From: Candidatus Rokuibacteriota bacterium
Lineage (GTDB): Bacteria > Methylomirabilota > Methylomirabilia > Rokubacteriales > CSP1-6
Length of the DNA stretch: 48,242 nucleotides
Direction of reading: 5' to 3'
Assembly (NCBI GenBank): GCA_016193045.1
Contig: JACPSW010000093.1
Span: forward strand, 1 to 48,242
A program made the translations under genes and the position numbers. The stretch's first letter is position 1. Each line of letters opens with the position of its first letter. This document shows positions 25,758 through 34,071 of this stretch, piece after piece. The notes under the pieces are model-generated. The model did no database searches, had not been told where the DNA came from, and worked only from the letters and a program-made list of their open reading frames with translations.

Positions 25758-26665
25758 CGCTTGACCCACTGGGTGAGGCGGTCGCCGGCGACCCTGACCC
25801 CCACATCCATCGCGTAGCCGACGAGGGCGAGGCCGACGATCCCCACCACGATGACCGCCGGATCCCCCGCCACCTCCAGCCGGGACGACCACAGGCCGCC
25901 CCCGATCAGGAGATAGCCGACGCCGTCGTCCCCCATCAGCATCTCGACCCCCACCGTGGTCATCCAGGCGATGACGAGGGCGTACCGGAGCCCGGCCAGC
26001 ACGAAGGGGCTCGCCGCCGGCAGCATCACCCGGGAGAGCAGCAGCCGGCCCCCGGCGCCGAGCGCCCGCGCGGCCTTCACGTAGACGTCGGCCACGTCGC
26101 GCACGCCGTGATAGGTCGGGATGACCACGGTGGCGAAGACGGCGTAGATGATGGGGATGAGCAGGTGCGCCGTGCCGTGCCCGAGCCACAGCATCACGTA
26201 GGTGATGAGCGCCAGCGGGGGCACCGATCGGAACAGGATGTAGATCGGGTGCACGTACTCGTCCACGGCCCGGCTCCAGCCCATGAGGAGACCGGCCAGG
26301 ATTCCCAGCGACCCGCCGACGGCGAGGCCGATCAGGACCCGGTAGGTGCTGACGAGCAGCGACCCCTGCAGGGTCACGCGCTGCTCGACCAGGCCGCCGA
26401 TGTGGTCGCCTGGATGGAGGTCGGCGCCGCCGGCCAGGGGCGCGCCGGCGCCCACGAGCTGGACGAACGCGTCCACGATCCGCTGGGTCGGCGGGAGGAT
26501 CTGGGGGCGCAGCAGCCCCCTCAGGGGGTCGGGAAGGAGCGACGGATCGACGACCCGGTAGGCGTTGGAGAGGAGCGTGTAGGCCGCGACCAGCGCCACC
26601 ACCGACGCCAGGCCGAGCCAGACGCGCCGCGCCTTCGGGGGCCGCGCGGCGTCGTCCAGCCTCAC
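25754..26665 (-). CDS. ABC transporter permease, SsuC/TauC-like (first permease)
   Basis: The 303-residue membrane protein has an N-terminal helix (VWLGLASVVALVAAYTLLSN) and a larger periplasmic stretch before the transport helices. The coupling loop VYVKAARALGAGGRLLLSRV precedes LPAASPFVLAGLRYAL. The chosen start is GTG at 26665, which overlaps the radical SAM stop (GTGA). The frame stays open much further upstream but only inside that gene. It is paralogous in layout to the second permease but clearly diverged, consistent with a heterodimeric importer. Confidence 0.87.
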   Translation of the reverse strand: MRLDDAARPPKARRVWLGLASVVALVAAYTLLSNAYRVVDPSLLPDPLRGLLRPQILPPTQRIVDAFVQLVGAGAPLAGGADLHPGDHIGGLVEQRVTLQGSLLVSTYRVLIGLAVGGSLGILAGLLMGWSRAVDEYVHPIYILFRSVPPLALITYVMLWLGHGTAHLLIPIIYAVFATVVIPTYHGVRDVADVYVKAARALGAGGRLLLSRVMLPAASPFVLAGLRYALVIAWMTTVGVEMLMGDDGVGYLLIGGGLWSSRLEVAGDPAVIVVGIVGLALVGYAMDVGVRVAGDRLTQWVKR

Positions 26666-27720
26666 GGCTCGTAGGCGCAGAGCGGGTCGGAGCCGAGCGG
26701 GTCGCCCGTGGCCGCGTACGCGCGGGCGCGGGAGCCGCCGCAGATCGCCCGGTACTCGCAGCGGCCGCACTTGCCCTCGTAGCGCTCGGGCGCCCGGAGG
26801 GCCTTGAACAGCGGCGCGTCCCGGTAGATCTCCACCGGGCTCTGGACCTTCACGTTGCCCGCGGGGAGCGGGAGGAAGCCCGAAGGATGGATCTCGCCGG
26901 TGTGGGAGATGAACATGACGCCGTTGCCGTCCCGGATCCCGAAGCCGCGCCGGAGCGGGTGGTGCCTCAGCGCCTCGCCCGTGCGCCCCTCGGCCTTCAA
27001 ACGCTCCAGCACGACCCGGCGGTAGTGGGGCGCCTCGGTCGTGGTGACGGCGGGCCGCCCGTCGCGGGAATGGTCGTAGACCCAGTGGAGCAGCGCCTCG
27101 CACTCGTCCGGCGTCAGCTGGCCGAGCTCGCGGCCGCGCCCCACCGAGATCAGGAAGAAGAGGCTCAAGCGCTGGGCGCCGATGGCCCCGACGAGGCGGT
27201 GAATCGCGGGCAGGTCCGCGGCGGTCTCCGCCGTGACGAGCGTGTTGATCTGAAGGGGAATCCCGGACTCCACGACCTCGCGCGCCGCCCCCACCGTGAA
27301 GGCGAAGGTTCCAGGGATGCCGCGCACGCCGTCGTGTAGCTCGGCGGTGGAGCCGTCCAGGCTGAGCGACATCGCCTCCACCCCGGCCGCCTTCAGCGCC
27401 AGGACGCGCTCCCGCGTCAGCAGCCCCGTCGCGCTCGGCGAGACCGAGATCGGGAGCCCCGCGCCGACGCCGTGCTCCACCAGCGCCAGCAGATCGGGCC
27501 GCTTCAGCGGATCTCCGCCGGTGAGGACCACGTGGGGGGCGGGAGGGCCGAACTCGGCGAGCTGGTCGAGGAGGCGGAACCCCTCCTCGGTCATCAGCTC
27601 CTCGGGGTGGCGGCTCGGGATCGCCTCGGCGCGGCAGTGACGGCAGGCGAGGTCGCAGGCCCGCGTCAGCTCCCAGTACACGCGGAGCGGGGCCCGCTCG
27701 AAGACGTAGCCTGCCGTCAC
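26662..27720 (-). CDS. Radical SAM/SPASM-domain protein (NirJ/AhbD-like group)
   Basis: The 352-residue enzyme has the radical SAM cluster motif Cys22, Cys26 and Cys29 (RACDLACRHCRAEA), GGDP (VVLTGGDPLKRPD) and a SPASM-type C-terminus (CGRCEYRAICGGSRARAYA ending in DPLC) for extra Fe-S clusters. The pattern YVFERAPLRVYWELTRACDL resembles the group that includes haem-maturation enzymes AhbD and NirJ and the TIGR04053 proteins. It starts with GTG at 27720 with GAGG about 9 nt upstream. It is 10 bp downstream of citrate synthase and overlaps the ABC permease gene, heading the copper/Fe-S operon. It may modify a porphyrin or a peptide; neither substrate is shown by the sequence. Confidence 0.85.
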   Translation of the reverse strand: MTAGYVFERAPLRVYWELTRACDLACRHCRAEAIPSRHPEELMTEEGFRLLDQLAEFGPPAPHVVLTGGDPLKRPDLLALVEHGVGAGLPISVSPSATGLLTRERVLALKAAGVEAMSLSLDGSTAELHDGVRGIPGTFAFTVGAAREVVESGIPLQINTLVTAETAADLPAIHRLVGAIGAQRLSLFFLISVGRGRELGQLTPDECEALLHWVYDHSRDGRPAVTTTEAPHYRRVVLERLKAEGRTGEALRHHPLRRGFGIRDGNGVMFISHTGEIHPSGFLPLPAGNVKVQSPVEIYRDAPLFKALRAPERYEGKCGRCEYRAICGGSRARAYAATGDPLGSDPLCAYEP

Positions 27721-27730
27721 CGGGCGCGCC

Positions 27731-29038
27731 TCACAGTGCTTCCTCTTCGGCGTTTCGGCTGGCGATCGGCACGTAGTCGCGGAGCCCGGAGCCCAGGTAG
27801 AGCTGGCGCGGCCGGGCGATCTTCTGCTCGGCGTCCGCCCGCATCTCTTGCCACTGGGCGAGCCACCCGGAGGTCCGCGGAATCGCGAAGAGGACCGGGA
27901 ACATCGCGACGGGGAAGCCCATGGCCTGGTGGATGAGGCCCGAGTAAAAGTCCACGTTGGGGTAGAGCTTGCGGGAGACGAAATAATCGTCCTGGAGCGC
28001 GATCCGCTCCAGCTCCAGCGCGATGGGCAGGAGGGGGTTCGGCCGGGTGACGGTGAAGACCTCGTCGGCCATCTTCTTGATGATCTTGGCGCGCGGGTCG
28101 TAGTTCTTGTACACGCGGTGGCCGAACCCCATCAGCTTGGCCTTGCCCTCCTTCACCTGCTTGACGAACTCCGGGATCTTGTCCTTGGACCCGATGGCCT
28201 GGAGCATCTTGAGCACCGCCTCGTTGGCGCCGCCGTGGAGGGGGCCATACAAGGCCGCGACGCCCGCCGCCACAGCGCAGTACGGGTCCACCTGGGAGGA
28301 GCCGACGCTCCGGACGGCGTTGGTGGAGCAGTTCTGCTCGTGGTCGGCGTGGAGGATGAAGAGCACCTCCAGCGCCTTCTCGAGGATGGGATCGGGCTTG
28401 TACTGCGCCTCGGTGGTCTTCCAGAGCATGTTGAGGAAGTTGCCGGTGTAGGAGAGGTCGTTGTCCGGGTAAGCGTAGGGCATGCCGAGCGAGTGGCGGT
28501 AAGTGAAGGCGGCCAGCGTCGGCATCTTCGCGATGAGCCGCACGATCTGCAGCTGGCGGGTCTCCTGATCCGTGCCGTTCTTGGCTTCCGGGTAAAACGG
28601 CGAGAGCGCCGCCACCGCCGAGACCAGCATCCCCATGGGGTGGGCGTCGTGGTGAAAGCCGTCCATGAACTTCTTCAGATTCTCGTGGATCCAGGTGTGG
28701 TGGGTGATCTCCCAGGCCCAGTCGCTGAGCTGATCGGCGGTGGGCAGCTCCCCGTGGAGCAGCAGGTACCCCACTTCCAGGTACGTGGACTGCTCGGCGA
28801 GCTGCTCGATGGGGTAGCCCCGGTAGTGGAGGATCCCCTTGTCGCCGTCGATGAAGGTGATGGTGCTCTTACAGGAGGCGGTGTTCATGAACGCCGGGTC
28901 GTAGCTCATGAGGCCGAAGTCGTCGTCGGAGACCTTGATCTTCCGGAGGTCCATCCCCCGGATGGCCCCGTCCTCGATGGGAAGCTCGTAGGTCTTTCCG
29001 GTGCGGTTGTCCGTGATGGTCAGGCTCGCTTTGCCCAT
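27731..29038 (-). CDS. gltA: Citrate synthase
   Basis: Citrate synthase condenses acetyl-CoA and oxaloacetate. The 435-residue product has the length of the hexameric Gram-negative type. It begins with the small beta domain ITDNRTGKTYELPIEDGAIR, and FIDGDKGILHYRGYPIEQLA follows. Active-site residues are His268 (YGPLHGGANEA), His307 (GFGHRVYKNYDPR) and Asp363 (NVDFYSGL), with His233 in LHADHEQN. A GGAGG lies 8 nt upstream of ATG 29038. A four-cysteine small protein precedes it by 21 bp and the radical SAM gene follows by 10 bp. AceK, which acts on isocitrate dehydrogenase, lies 5 kb away on the same strand. Confidence 0.97.
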   Translation of the reverse strand: MGKASLTITDNRTGKTYELPIEDGAIRGMDLRKIKVSDDDFGLMSYDPAFMNTASCKSTITFIDGDKGILHYRGYPIEQLAEQSTYLEVGYLLLHGELPTADQLSDWAWEITHHTWIHENLKKFMDGFHHDAHPMGMLVSAVAALSPFYPEAKNGTDQETRQLQIVRLIAKMPTLAAFTYRHSLGMPYAYPDNDLSYTGNFLNMLWKTTEAQYKPDPILEKALEVLFILHADHEQNCSTNAVRSVGSSQVDPYCAVAAGVAALYGPLHGGANEAVLKMLQAIGSKDKIPEFVKQVKEGKAKLMGFGHRVYKNYDPRAKIIKKMADEVFTVTRPNPLLPIALELERIALQDDYFVSRKLYPNVDFYSGLIHQAMGFPVAMFPVLFAIPRTSGWLAQWQEMRADAEQKIARPRQLYLGSGLRDYVPIASRNAEEEAL

Positions 29039-29059
29039 GAGAAGCCTCCTCGATGCCGT

Positions 29060-29290
29060 TCAGGCCAAGCCGGAGACATTCGTTTCCAAGTATCGCGCCC
29101 GCCTGAAGCCAACGCAATCGGCGTAATGGCCGGTGGTGCAGAAGCGGGCCAGCTCATCGCGCGACGGAATCCGCACCCGCCCGTGGGGGAGCCGGCAGTA
29201 CACCCCGAGGGGAAACGCGGCGAGGCGGTCGGCGCTCTCGGGTCGCAGGTACGGGCACGCCAGCACCTCATCGTTGTTCGAGGGTTCCAT
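29060..29290 (-). CDS. Small four-cysteine protein
   Basis: The 76-residue product starts MEPSNNDEVLACPYLRPESA; ATG 29290 has GGGGA about 5 nt upstream and is preferred to the in-frame ATG at 29320. Cysteines at 12, 32, 51 and 59 lie in ACPYLR, VYCRLPHG and FCTTGHYADC. The spacing could hold a zinc ion or an Fe-S cluster. I do not recognise a named family. It sits 21 bp upstream of gltA on the same strand and shares its likely promoter region (29291-29455, relatively AT-rich). Coding status is supported by the ribosome site and ordered cysteines; function is unknown. Confidence 0.6.
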   Translation of the reverse strand: MEPSNNDEVLACPYLRPESADRLAAFPLGVYCRLPHGRVRIPSRDELARFCTTGHYADCVGFRRARYLETNVSGLA

Positions 29291-29455
29291 AGGGGTCCCC
29301 TTTGCCCGAGCAAAGTGCAAGCGGAATGCCGTCGTCCTGAAAGCAAAAATGGTTATAAATCAACAAGATGGCATGAGCCCTTCCCCACCGCGGGGGAGGG
29401 GTGCCGCCTCAGGCGGGGCGCCGCCGCCCCACTGCTGGGGTCACGCCCCACTGCT

Positions 29456-29481
29456 GGGGTCAGGCACCGCGTATTTGCGTT
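29456..29481 (-). repeat. REP-like element, downstream of DUF302 gene
   Basis: GGGGTCAGGCACCGCGTATT plus TGCGTT matches the family with an ACC change in the ATG position. It ends 4 bp from the DUF302 stop codon. GC-rich direct repeats of CCCCACTGCTGGGGTCA precede it (29437-29462), and an ATAAATCAACA motif lies at about 29353, the same arrangement as near 2585-2701. Confidence 0.8.
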
Positions 29482-29485
29482 GGGC

Positions 29486-29875
29486 TCAGCGGGCGGCCTC
29501 GGTCATGATGGCCTCCAGCGTCGCCTCCACCTCCTTGGCCACCCCCTGGAGCTCGGGGTTCGGATAGAGGGCGATCATCGCCGTCGGCTTGATCGTGGCC
29601 AGCTTGGTCTTCCCCCCCTCTTCGTAGGCCGAGATCCGGCAGGGCAGGGCCGTGGAGATCTCGAGGTTGGCCTCCAGCACCTTCTTGGCCTGGTGGGGAT
29701 TGCAGACCTCGAAGATCCGGCACTCCCGCTGGAACGGGACGCCCTTCTTCGCCATGGTCTCTTTCAGGTCGTGAACGCCCAGAACGCCGAACTTGTGGCG
29801 GCTCACCGCCTGCTCGAGGTCGGCGGTCAGCCGGTCCAGGGGTTTCGTAGACTCGACGATGAACAGGATGCTCAT
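29486..29875 (-). CDS. DUF302-domain protein
   Basis: The 129-residue protein matches the DUF302 layout: an N-terminal strand (SILFIVESTKPLDRLTADLE), then FGVLGVHDLKETMAKKGVPF, and the signature VLEANLEISTALPCRISAYE followed by KTKLATIKPTAMIALY. DUF302 proteins are dimeric; some members bind haem or small ligands but no activity is settled for this group. The gene begins 3 bp after the acyl-CoA dehydrogenase stop, so the two are co-transcribed. Confidence 0.9.
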   Translation of the reverse strand: MSILFIVESTKPLDRLTADLEQAVSRHKFGVLGVHDLKETMAKKGVPFQRECRIFEVCNPHQAKKVLEANLEISTALPCRISAYEEGGKTKLATIKPTAMIALYPNPELQGVAKEVEATLEAIMTEAAR

Positions 29876-29878
29876 GGG

Positions 29879-31595
29879 CTACTCCACGATTTGGCGGATC
29901 AGGTCCCCATAGCCGGGGTCCTCCGCCGGGTCATAGCCGGGCTCCACGTAGCGACTCACGAAAAACCGGGCGATCTCTGGAAGCCGCGTCGGCCGATTCG
30001 CCGTCAGGTCCTGGTCTGCCTCCTCCAGGAGGAGCGACGCCTGGAAGATTCGGGCCATGCGGTGGACCAGGCGCCGGACGCCGAGGGCCGCCGCCTCCGG
30101 GTCCCGGCGCAGCAGGCGGTGGAGCTTCTCGCGCCCGTCCTGGAGCCCCGATGTGGCCGCCTCCCGCGCCGCCGCCAGGGCCGGGTGCTTGACGCCGAGC
30201 AGGGTGTCCTCGGCCTGTCCCAGCAGCGCGTCGTGCATCTTGGACTTGAGGGCGTCGCGGAGGATCTGGGCCATCATCGTGTTGTGCGGCCCTTCCCAGC
30301 TCTCCTCGACGGGCATCTCGCGGTAGAGGCGGGGCAGCGGGCTGAAGTCCTCGATGGTGCCGTTGCCGCCCAGGATCTCGATCCCGTGGTGGACGACCAG
30401 CCCCCCGTCCACCGAGCAGATGTACTTGTTGACGTTGACCCCGATACGGAAGAGCGGGTCGTCTTCCGGATGCGTTCCCTCGAGCGTCAGCCGGTCCTCG
30501 AGCGCCGCGAGGAAGAGGGTGGACGAGAGGCCGGCGACGCTCAGGGCGCGCATCTCCGCGAGCTGCTCCCGCACGGCCGGAAACTCGATGAGGCGGTGGC
30601 CGAAGGCCTCGCGCGCGCGCGTAGTGGAGCGCCTCGACCCAGGCGCGGCGCATGATCCCGCAGGAGCCCAGCGCGACCCCGAGGCGCGAGGTGTTGATGA
30701 TCACGCCCATCATCACCCTGAACCCCTCCTCCAGGCTCCCCAGCTGGTAGCCGAGCGCATCCTGGAAGTCCACCTCGGCGGTCGGCAGCGTGCGCGTCCC
30801 GAGCTTCTGCTTGAGGCGACGGATGAAGACGCCGTTGGGGCTGCCGTTGTCGAGGCGGCGGGGGATGACGAAGAGGCCGATCCCCTTCGTCCCCTCGGGC
30901 GCGCCCTCGGGACGCGCGCTGACGGCATAGAGGTCGGCGTGGACGTTGGAGCAGAACCACTTTTCCCCGCTGATGCGCCAGGCGCCGGGCGTCTCGCGGA
31001 TGGGGCGCGCCACGCACGCATTGGCGCCGACGTCGGAGCCGCCCTGGACCTCCGTGAGGAACTGGGCGCCGTGCCAGCGCCGGTCGTAGTCCGCGTCCAG
31101 GAGTCGGGGGAGCCACTCGCGGCGCATCCAGTCGCTCCCGCAGCGCTGGATCGCCTTGACGAGCCCCGAGGTACACGCCACCGGGCACAGGTGCGGCACT
31201 TCGCCGTTCTGGGCGAAGAGATACGCGAGCGCGGTGTGGAGGGCCACGTTGCCCGGCTCCCCCAGCAGCGACAGCACCCGCGACCGCCAGACCAGCCGGC
31301 CCACCTCGTGGTAGGCGGGGTGGAACACGATCTCCTCGGTGCGCTCGCCGATGCCGTTCCAGGGCTCGAGGCGCGGCAGGTGCTCCGGCCGGTCCAGGAG
31401 CGCCGAGGCGCGGCTCACGGGGCCGGCCGCATCGGCGCCCGCCTGGTGGAGCAGCGGCGCCACGGGCGCCAGGCGCGCGGCGTCCACCCGGAAGGCCAGC
31501 ACTCGCCTGAGGTGCTGATCGTCCTCGTAGAAATTGGTGGGCTTCGATTCTTCCCAGCGGCGCAGCAGCGAGCGGCCCTCTTCGATCCGGTTCAT
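29879..31595 (-). pseudogene. AidB-like acyl-CoA dehydrogenase, frameshifted in a CG repeat
   Basis: A single acyl-CoA dehydrogenase of about 570 residues is split between two frames. From ATG 31595 the first part carries AQFLTEVQGGSDVGANACVA and WRISGEKWFCSNVHADLYAV, the FAD/substrate region typical of AidB-like members. Homology leaves this frame at HYARAR and resumes in another frame as EAFGHRLIEFPAVREQL, continuing through GGNGTIEDFSPLPRLYREMP to a stop at 29879. The switch is at the alternating CG tract 30610-30621, where two missing bases would restore the frame. Either slippage inactivated the gene recently or this is a read/assembly error; the rest is intact and well conserved. Confidence 0.85.
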
Positions 31596-31639
31596 GATAG
31601 TGACTTGCGCGTTGAGACCCCCAACGCGTGGGAGCCGGG

Positions 31640-31783
31640 TCAGTACCTAACCAGGCCTGTGAGGAGCGGGATGATCCCCACGAGCCCCCACCAGGTCTTG
31701 GGCCCCACCACGACCAGCGCGAGGAGGACGATACCGACGAGGATTCGAAGAACCCGATCCACCCCTCCGACGTTCAGCGTCAT
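31640..31783 (-). CDS. Short DUF2892 (YgaP-type) inner-membrane protein
   Basis: The 47-residue product begins MTLNVGGVDRVLRILVGIVL and continues with LALVVVGPKTWWGLVGIIPL, ending LTGLVRY. This fits DUF2892, whose members read N-V-G-x-x-D-R-x-x-R followed by two helices. The usual ending, TGLVGWCPLY, is missing, so this member is shorter and lacks the cysteine. A GGAGGGAG sequence lies 4 nt upstream. It is downstream of the oxidase genes and upstream of the dehydrogenase on the same strand. Confidence 0.75.
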   Translation of the reverse strand: MTLNVGGVDRVLRILVGIVLLALVVVGPKTWWGLVGIIPLLTGLVRY

Positions 31784-31809
31784 GTCGCTCCCTCCTGTTC
31801 TTATTCAAT

Positions 31810-31834
31810 AACGCAATAACGCATGCCTGACCCC
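31810..31834 (+). repeat. REP-like element at the 3' end of cbaA
   Basis: AACGCAATAACGCATGCCTG followed by ACCCC is a variant of the family with ATAACGC in place of ATACGC. It ends 1 bp from the cbaA stop codon (complement of 31836-31838). Confidence 0.8.
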
Positions 31835-31835
31835 A

Positions 31836-33455
31836 TCACCAGACGCGGAGGCCGGGTGCGTTGAAGGGCGTCGTGGCCGCGAGCCGGACGAGCGTGGGCC
31901 CGTAGGCGATCAGGATCAGGACGAACGTCAGCGCCAGCCACGGTCGCCACCGGTCGAGGATCGCCGGGGCGTGCTCGGGGCCCGAGAGCGCCTCGGCGAA
32001 CTCCGGAACCGCCGGGGCGGGACCCCGGGAGGCCGCGAGCGTCAGCACGAGGTTCAGGAAGTAGAGCATCCCGCTCACGAAGAGGATGGTGCCGCCGATC
32101 CCCACCAGGGGGAGCGCGGCTTTCCACTCGGGCTGGAGGTACGCCGACGCGCCGATCATCGTCCGCCGGGGCATCCCCATCAGGCCCAGGCGGTGGAGCG
32201 CGTTGGAGAAGATGATCATCCCGCCGAACCAGAGCCAGACCTGGGTCAGCCCGAGCCGCCGGCTCCAGAGCGGCCGGCCGGCGAGGTACGGCACGAGCCA
32301 GTACGTGATCCCCATGAACGACAGCGTGACGGCGGTTCCCACCGTCAGGTGGAGGTGCCCCGGGATCCACGCGGTGTTGTGGACGACCAGGTTCAGGTTG
32401 AACGAGGCGTTGATCAGCCCGCCCACACCGCCGAAGGTGAAGAGGAGCATGGCGAGCACCTGCGCCGCCAGCGAAGGATCGCCCCAGGGGAGCTTCCCGA
32501 ACCAGGCCACCCACCCTTTTCCCCCGCGCGCCCGGGCCCCGCTCTCCAGCGACGCGACGACGTTGAAGAACGTCAGGAGGCTCGGGAAGAAGACGGCGAA
32601 CGTGAGGAACGCGTGGAGGAGCTTCCAGCCTTCCTCGATTCCCGGGTCGGTGAACTGGTGGTGAATCCCGATGGGGATGGAGAGGATCAGGAACAGGATG
32701 AACGAGGTGCGCGCGAGCGGATCGCTGAAGAGCTTCCCGCCCGCCTGCCGCGGGACGAGCGTGTACCAGGAGACGTAGGCCGGCAGGAGCCAGAAGTAGA
32801 CGATCGGGTGCCCCGTGAACCAGAAGAGGACCCGCGCCAGCAGCGCGTCGGTCCCGCTGATGAGCCCCAGCGACCAGGGGATCAGCATGAAGAGCATCTC
32901 GGCGGCGATGCCGAGAGAGGCGATGGTCCACATGACGAAGGTCACGAGCGACATGAAGGCCGCCAGCGGCGTCCGCGTCTGGGGGTTCCGGGCCCGCCAG
33001 GCCCGGTAGGTGAGCGTCAGGTTGAGGGTGACGAGCCAGGTGCCGACCACGACGAGCGTGAGCCCGACGTAGAAGGCCCAATGCGCCTTCATGGGCGGGT
33101 AGAAGGTGAAGAGGACGGTGGCGGCGTTGCCGACCAGCGGGATGGCCGCCAGGATCAGCCCGCCGGCCATGAGCCAGAACGTGAACCACGCCAGGCGGGG
33201 ACTCGCGAGCGGGATACCCAGCGCCCGGGCCATGATGAACTGGAGGAACCCGCAGATGAAGAAGGTCGTGAAGACCAGGACGTTCAGCACGCCGTGGAGG
33301 CTCAGGCTGTGATAGTAGGACTGGATCACCGGCGTCAGCGGGGGGAAAATGAGGCCGGCGTGCTCGATGGCCTGGAGGAGCCCCGTCACGACGCCACCGA
33401 AGAGGGCCACGAGCGCGACGGTCACGTAGGCTGCGGTGAGACGATTGTCATTCAT
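31836..33455 (-). CDS. cbaA: B-type (ba3-like) haem-copper oxidase subunit I
   Basis: Subunit I reduces oxygen at the haem a3-CuB site and pumps protons. The 539-residue protein has about 13 membrane helices. Haem and copper ligands fit the B family: His54 (SLSLHGVLN) for the low-spin haem; His216 and the cross-linked Tyr220 in FTGHPIVYFWLLP; His265 and His266 (GIHHQFTDPG); His367 and His369 in TAWIPGHLHLTVG. ATG 33455 is preferred over 33470, because the latter adds only residues from the adjoining repeat. The subunit II gene ends 108 bp upstream with a repeat element in between. B-type oxidases usually have high oxygen affinity. Confidence 0.94.
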   Translation of the reverse strand: MNDNRLTAAYVTVALVALFGGVVTGLLQAIEHAGLIFPPLTPVIQSYYHSLSLHGVLNVLVFTTFFICGFLQFIMARALGIPLASPRLAWFTFWLMAGGLILAAIPLVGNAATVLFTFYPPMKAHWAFYVGLTLVVVGTWLVTLNLTLTYRAWRARNPQTRTPLAAFMSLVTFVMWTIASLGIAAEMLFMLIPWSLGLISGTDALLARVLFWFTGHPIVYFWLLPAYVSWYTLVPRQAGGKLFSDPLARTSFILFLILSIPIGIHHQFTDPGIEEGWKLLHAFLTFAVFFPSLLTFFNVVASLESGARARGGKGWVAWFGKLPWGDPSLAAQVLAMLLFTFGGVGGLINASFNLNLVVHNTAWIPGHLHLTVGTAVTLSFMGITYWLVPYLAGRPLWSRRLGLTQVWLWFGGMIIFSNALHRLGLMGMPRRTMIGASAYLQPEWKAALPLVGIGGTILFVSGMLYFLNLVLTLAASRGPAPAVPEFAEALSGPEHAPAILDRWRPWLALTFVLILIAYGPTLVRLAATTPFNAPGLRVW

Positions 33456-33463
33456 TGGCTCGC

Positions 33464-33571
33464 CTCGCACGGCGGGGCCTGTAGGATTTCGCTCGCCTCG
33501 TCCGCTGGGGCCCCAGCCCCAGGCCGGCCTGCGGCTCGCACCGCGGCCCCGCGACGTCCTGCGGCTCGCAC
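33464..33571. repeat. GC-rich ~108-bp interspersed element, copy 2 (between cbaB and cbaA)
   Basis: This is the second copy of the element at 1402-1509. On the minus strand GAGGCGAGCCGATGAACG, containing the cbaB stop, precedes it. GAGGCGAGCCAATGAATG, containing the cbaA start, follows it; these match at 16 of 18 positions. The insertion thus carries an approximate target duplication and leaves both genes complete. Confidence 0.75.
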
Positions 33572-33576
33572 TGCGT

Positions 33577-34071
33577 TCATCGGCTCGCCTCGACGATCAC
33601 CCTCCCCCACATGGTGTGGTGGGCGATCCCGCAGTACTCGTGGCAGAGGAAAGGGTACTCGCCCGGCTTGTTGAAGCGCCCCGTGGCGCGGGCGACCTGG
33701 CCCGGGAGGACCATGACGTTCACGTTGGCCCCGTGGATCAGGAAGCCATGGACCACGTCCTTGCTGGTGACGACGAAGGTGACGGTGGAGCCGGCGGGGA
33801 CGCGGATCTCATTGGGCGTGAACGCCCAGACCTCCGCCACGATCCGCGCCTCGTAGCGGCCGGGGGCCAGTTCCACGACGCCGGGCCGGTCGAAGGGCGC
33901 CGTCTCGGAGACCCTGGTCGGGTCCACCCGCCCCTCCCGCCCGGGGAGGTGGACGCCGGCGCCGAAGGCGGTGACCAGGAGCGCGACCAGCATCCCGACC
34001 GGAATCGCGACGCTCGGGAGAATCCACGCGAGCTCGTAGAGATAGACCGTCGTGCCTTGTCTCATGGGCAT
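33577..34071 (-). CDS. cbaB: B-type oxidase subunit II (CuA)
   Basis: Subunit II receives electrons from a cytochrome or cupredoxin and passes them to subunit I. The 164-residue protein has one N-terminal membrane helix (about 14-38) and a periplasmic cupredoxin domain. CuA ligands are His108 (SKDVVHGFLIHG), Cys143, Cys147, His151 and Met154 in CHEYCGIAHHTM. It can start at ATG 34071, directly after the cbaD stop (TAAATG), or at ATG 34065, which has better spacing from GGAG. No haem c domain is fused. Its end is duplicated on the other side of the downstream repeat element. Confidence 0.93.
   Translation of the reverse strand: MPMRQGTTVYLYELAWILPSVAIPVGMLVALLVTAFGAGVHLPGREGRVDPTRVSETAPFDRPGVVELAPGRYEARIVAEVWAFTPNEIRVPAGSTVTFVVTSKDVVHGFLIHGANVNVMVLPGQVARATGRFNKPGEYPFLCHEYCGIAHHTMWGRVIVEASR

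Noticed and set aside
31836..33455. Nitric-oxide reductase (NorB) for the haem-copper subunit.
   Set aside because: The CuB-site tyrosine partner (HPIVYFWLLP) and the adjoining CuA subunit and cbaD fit a B-type oxygen reductase, not NorB.
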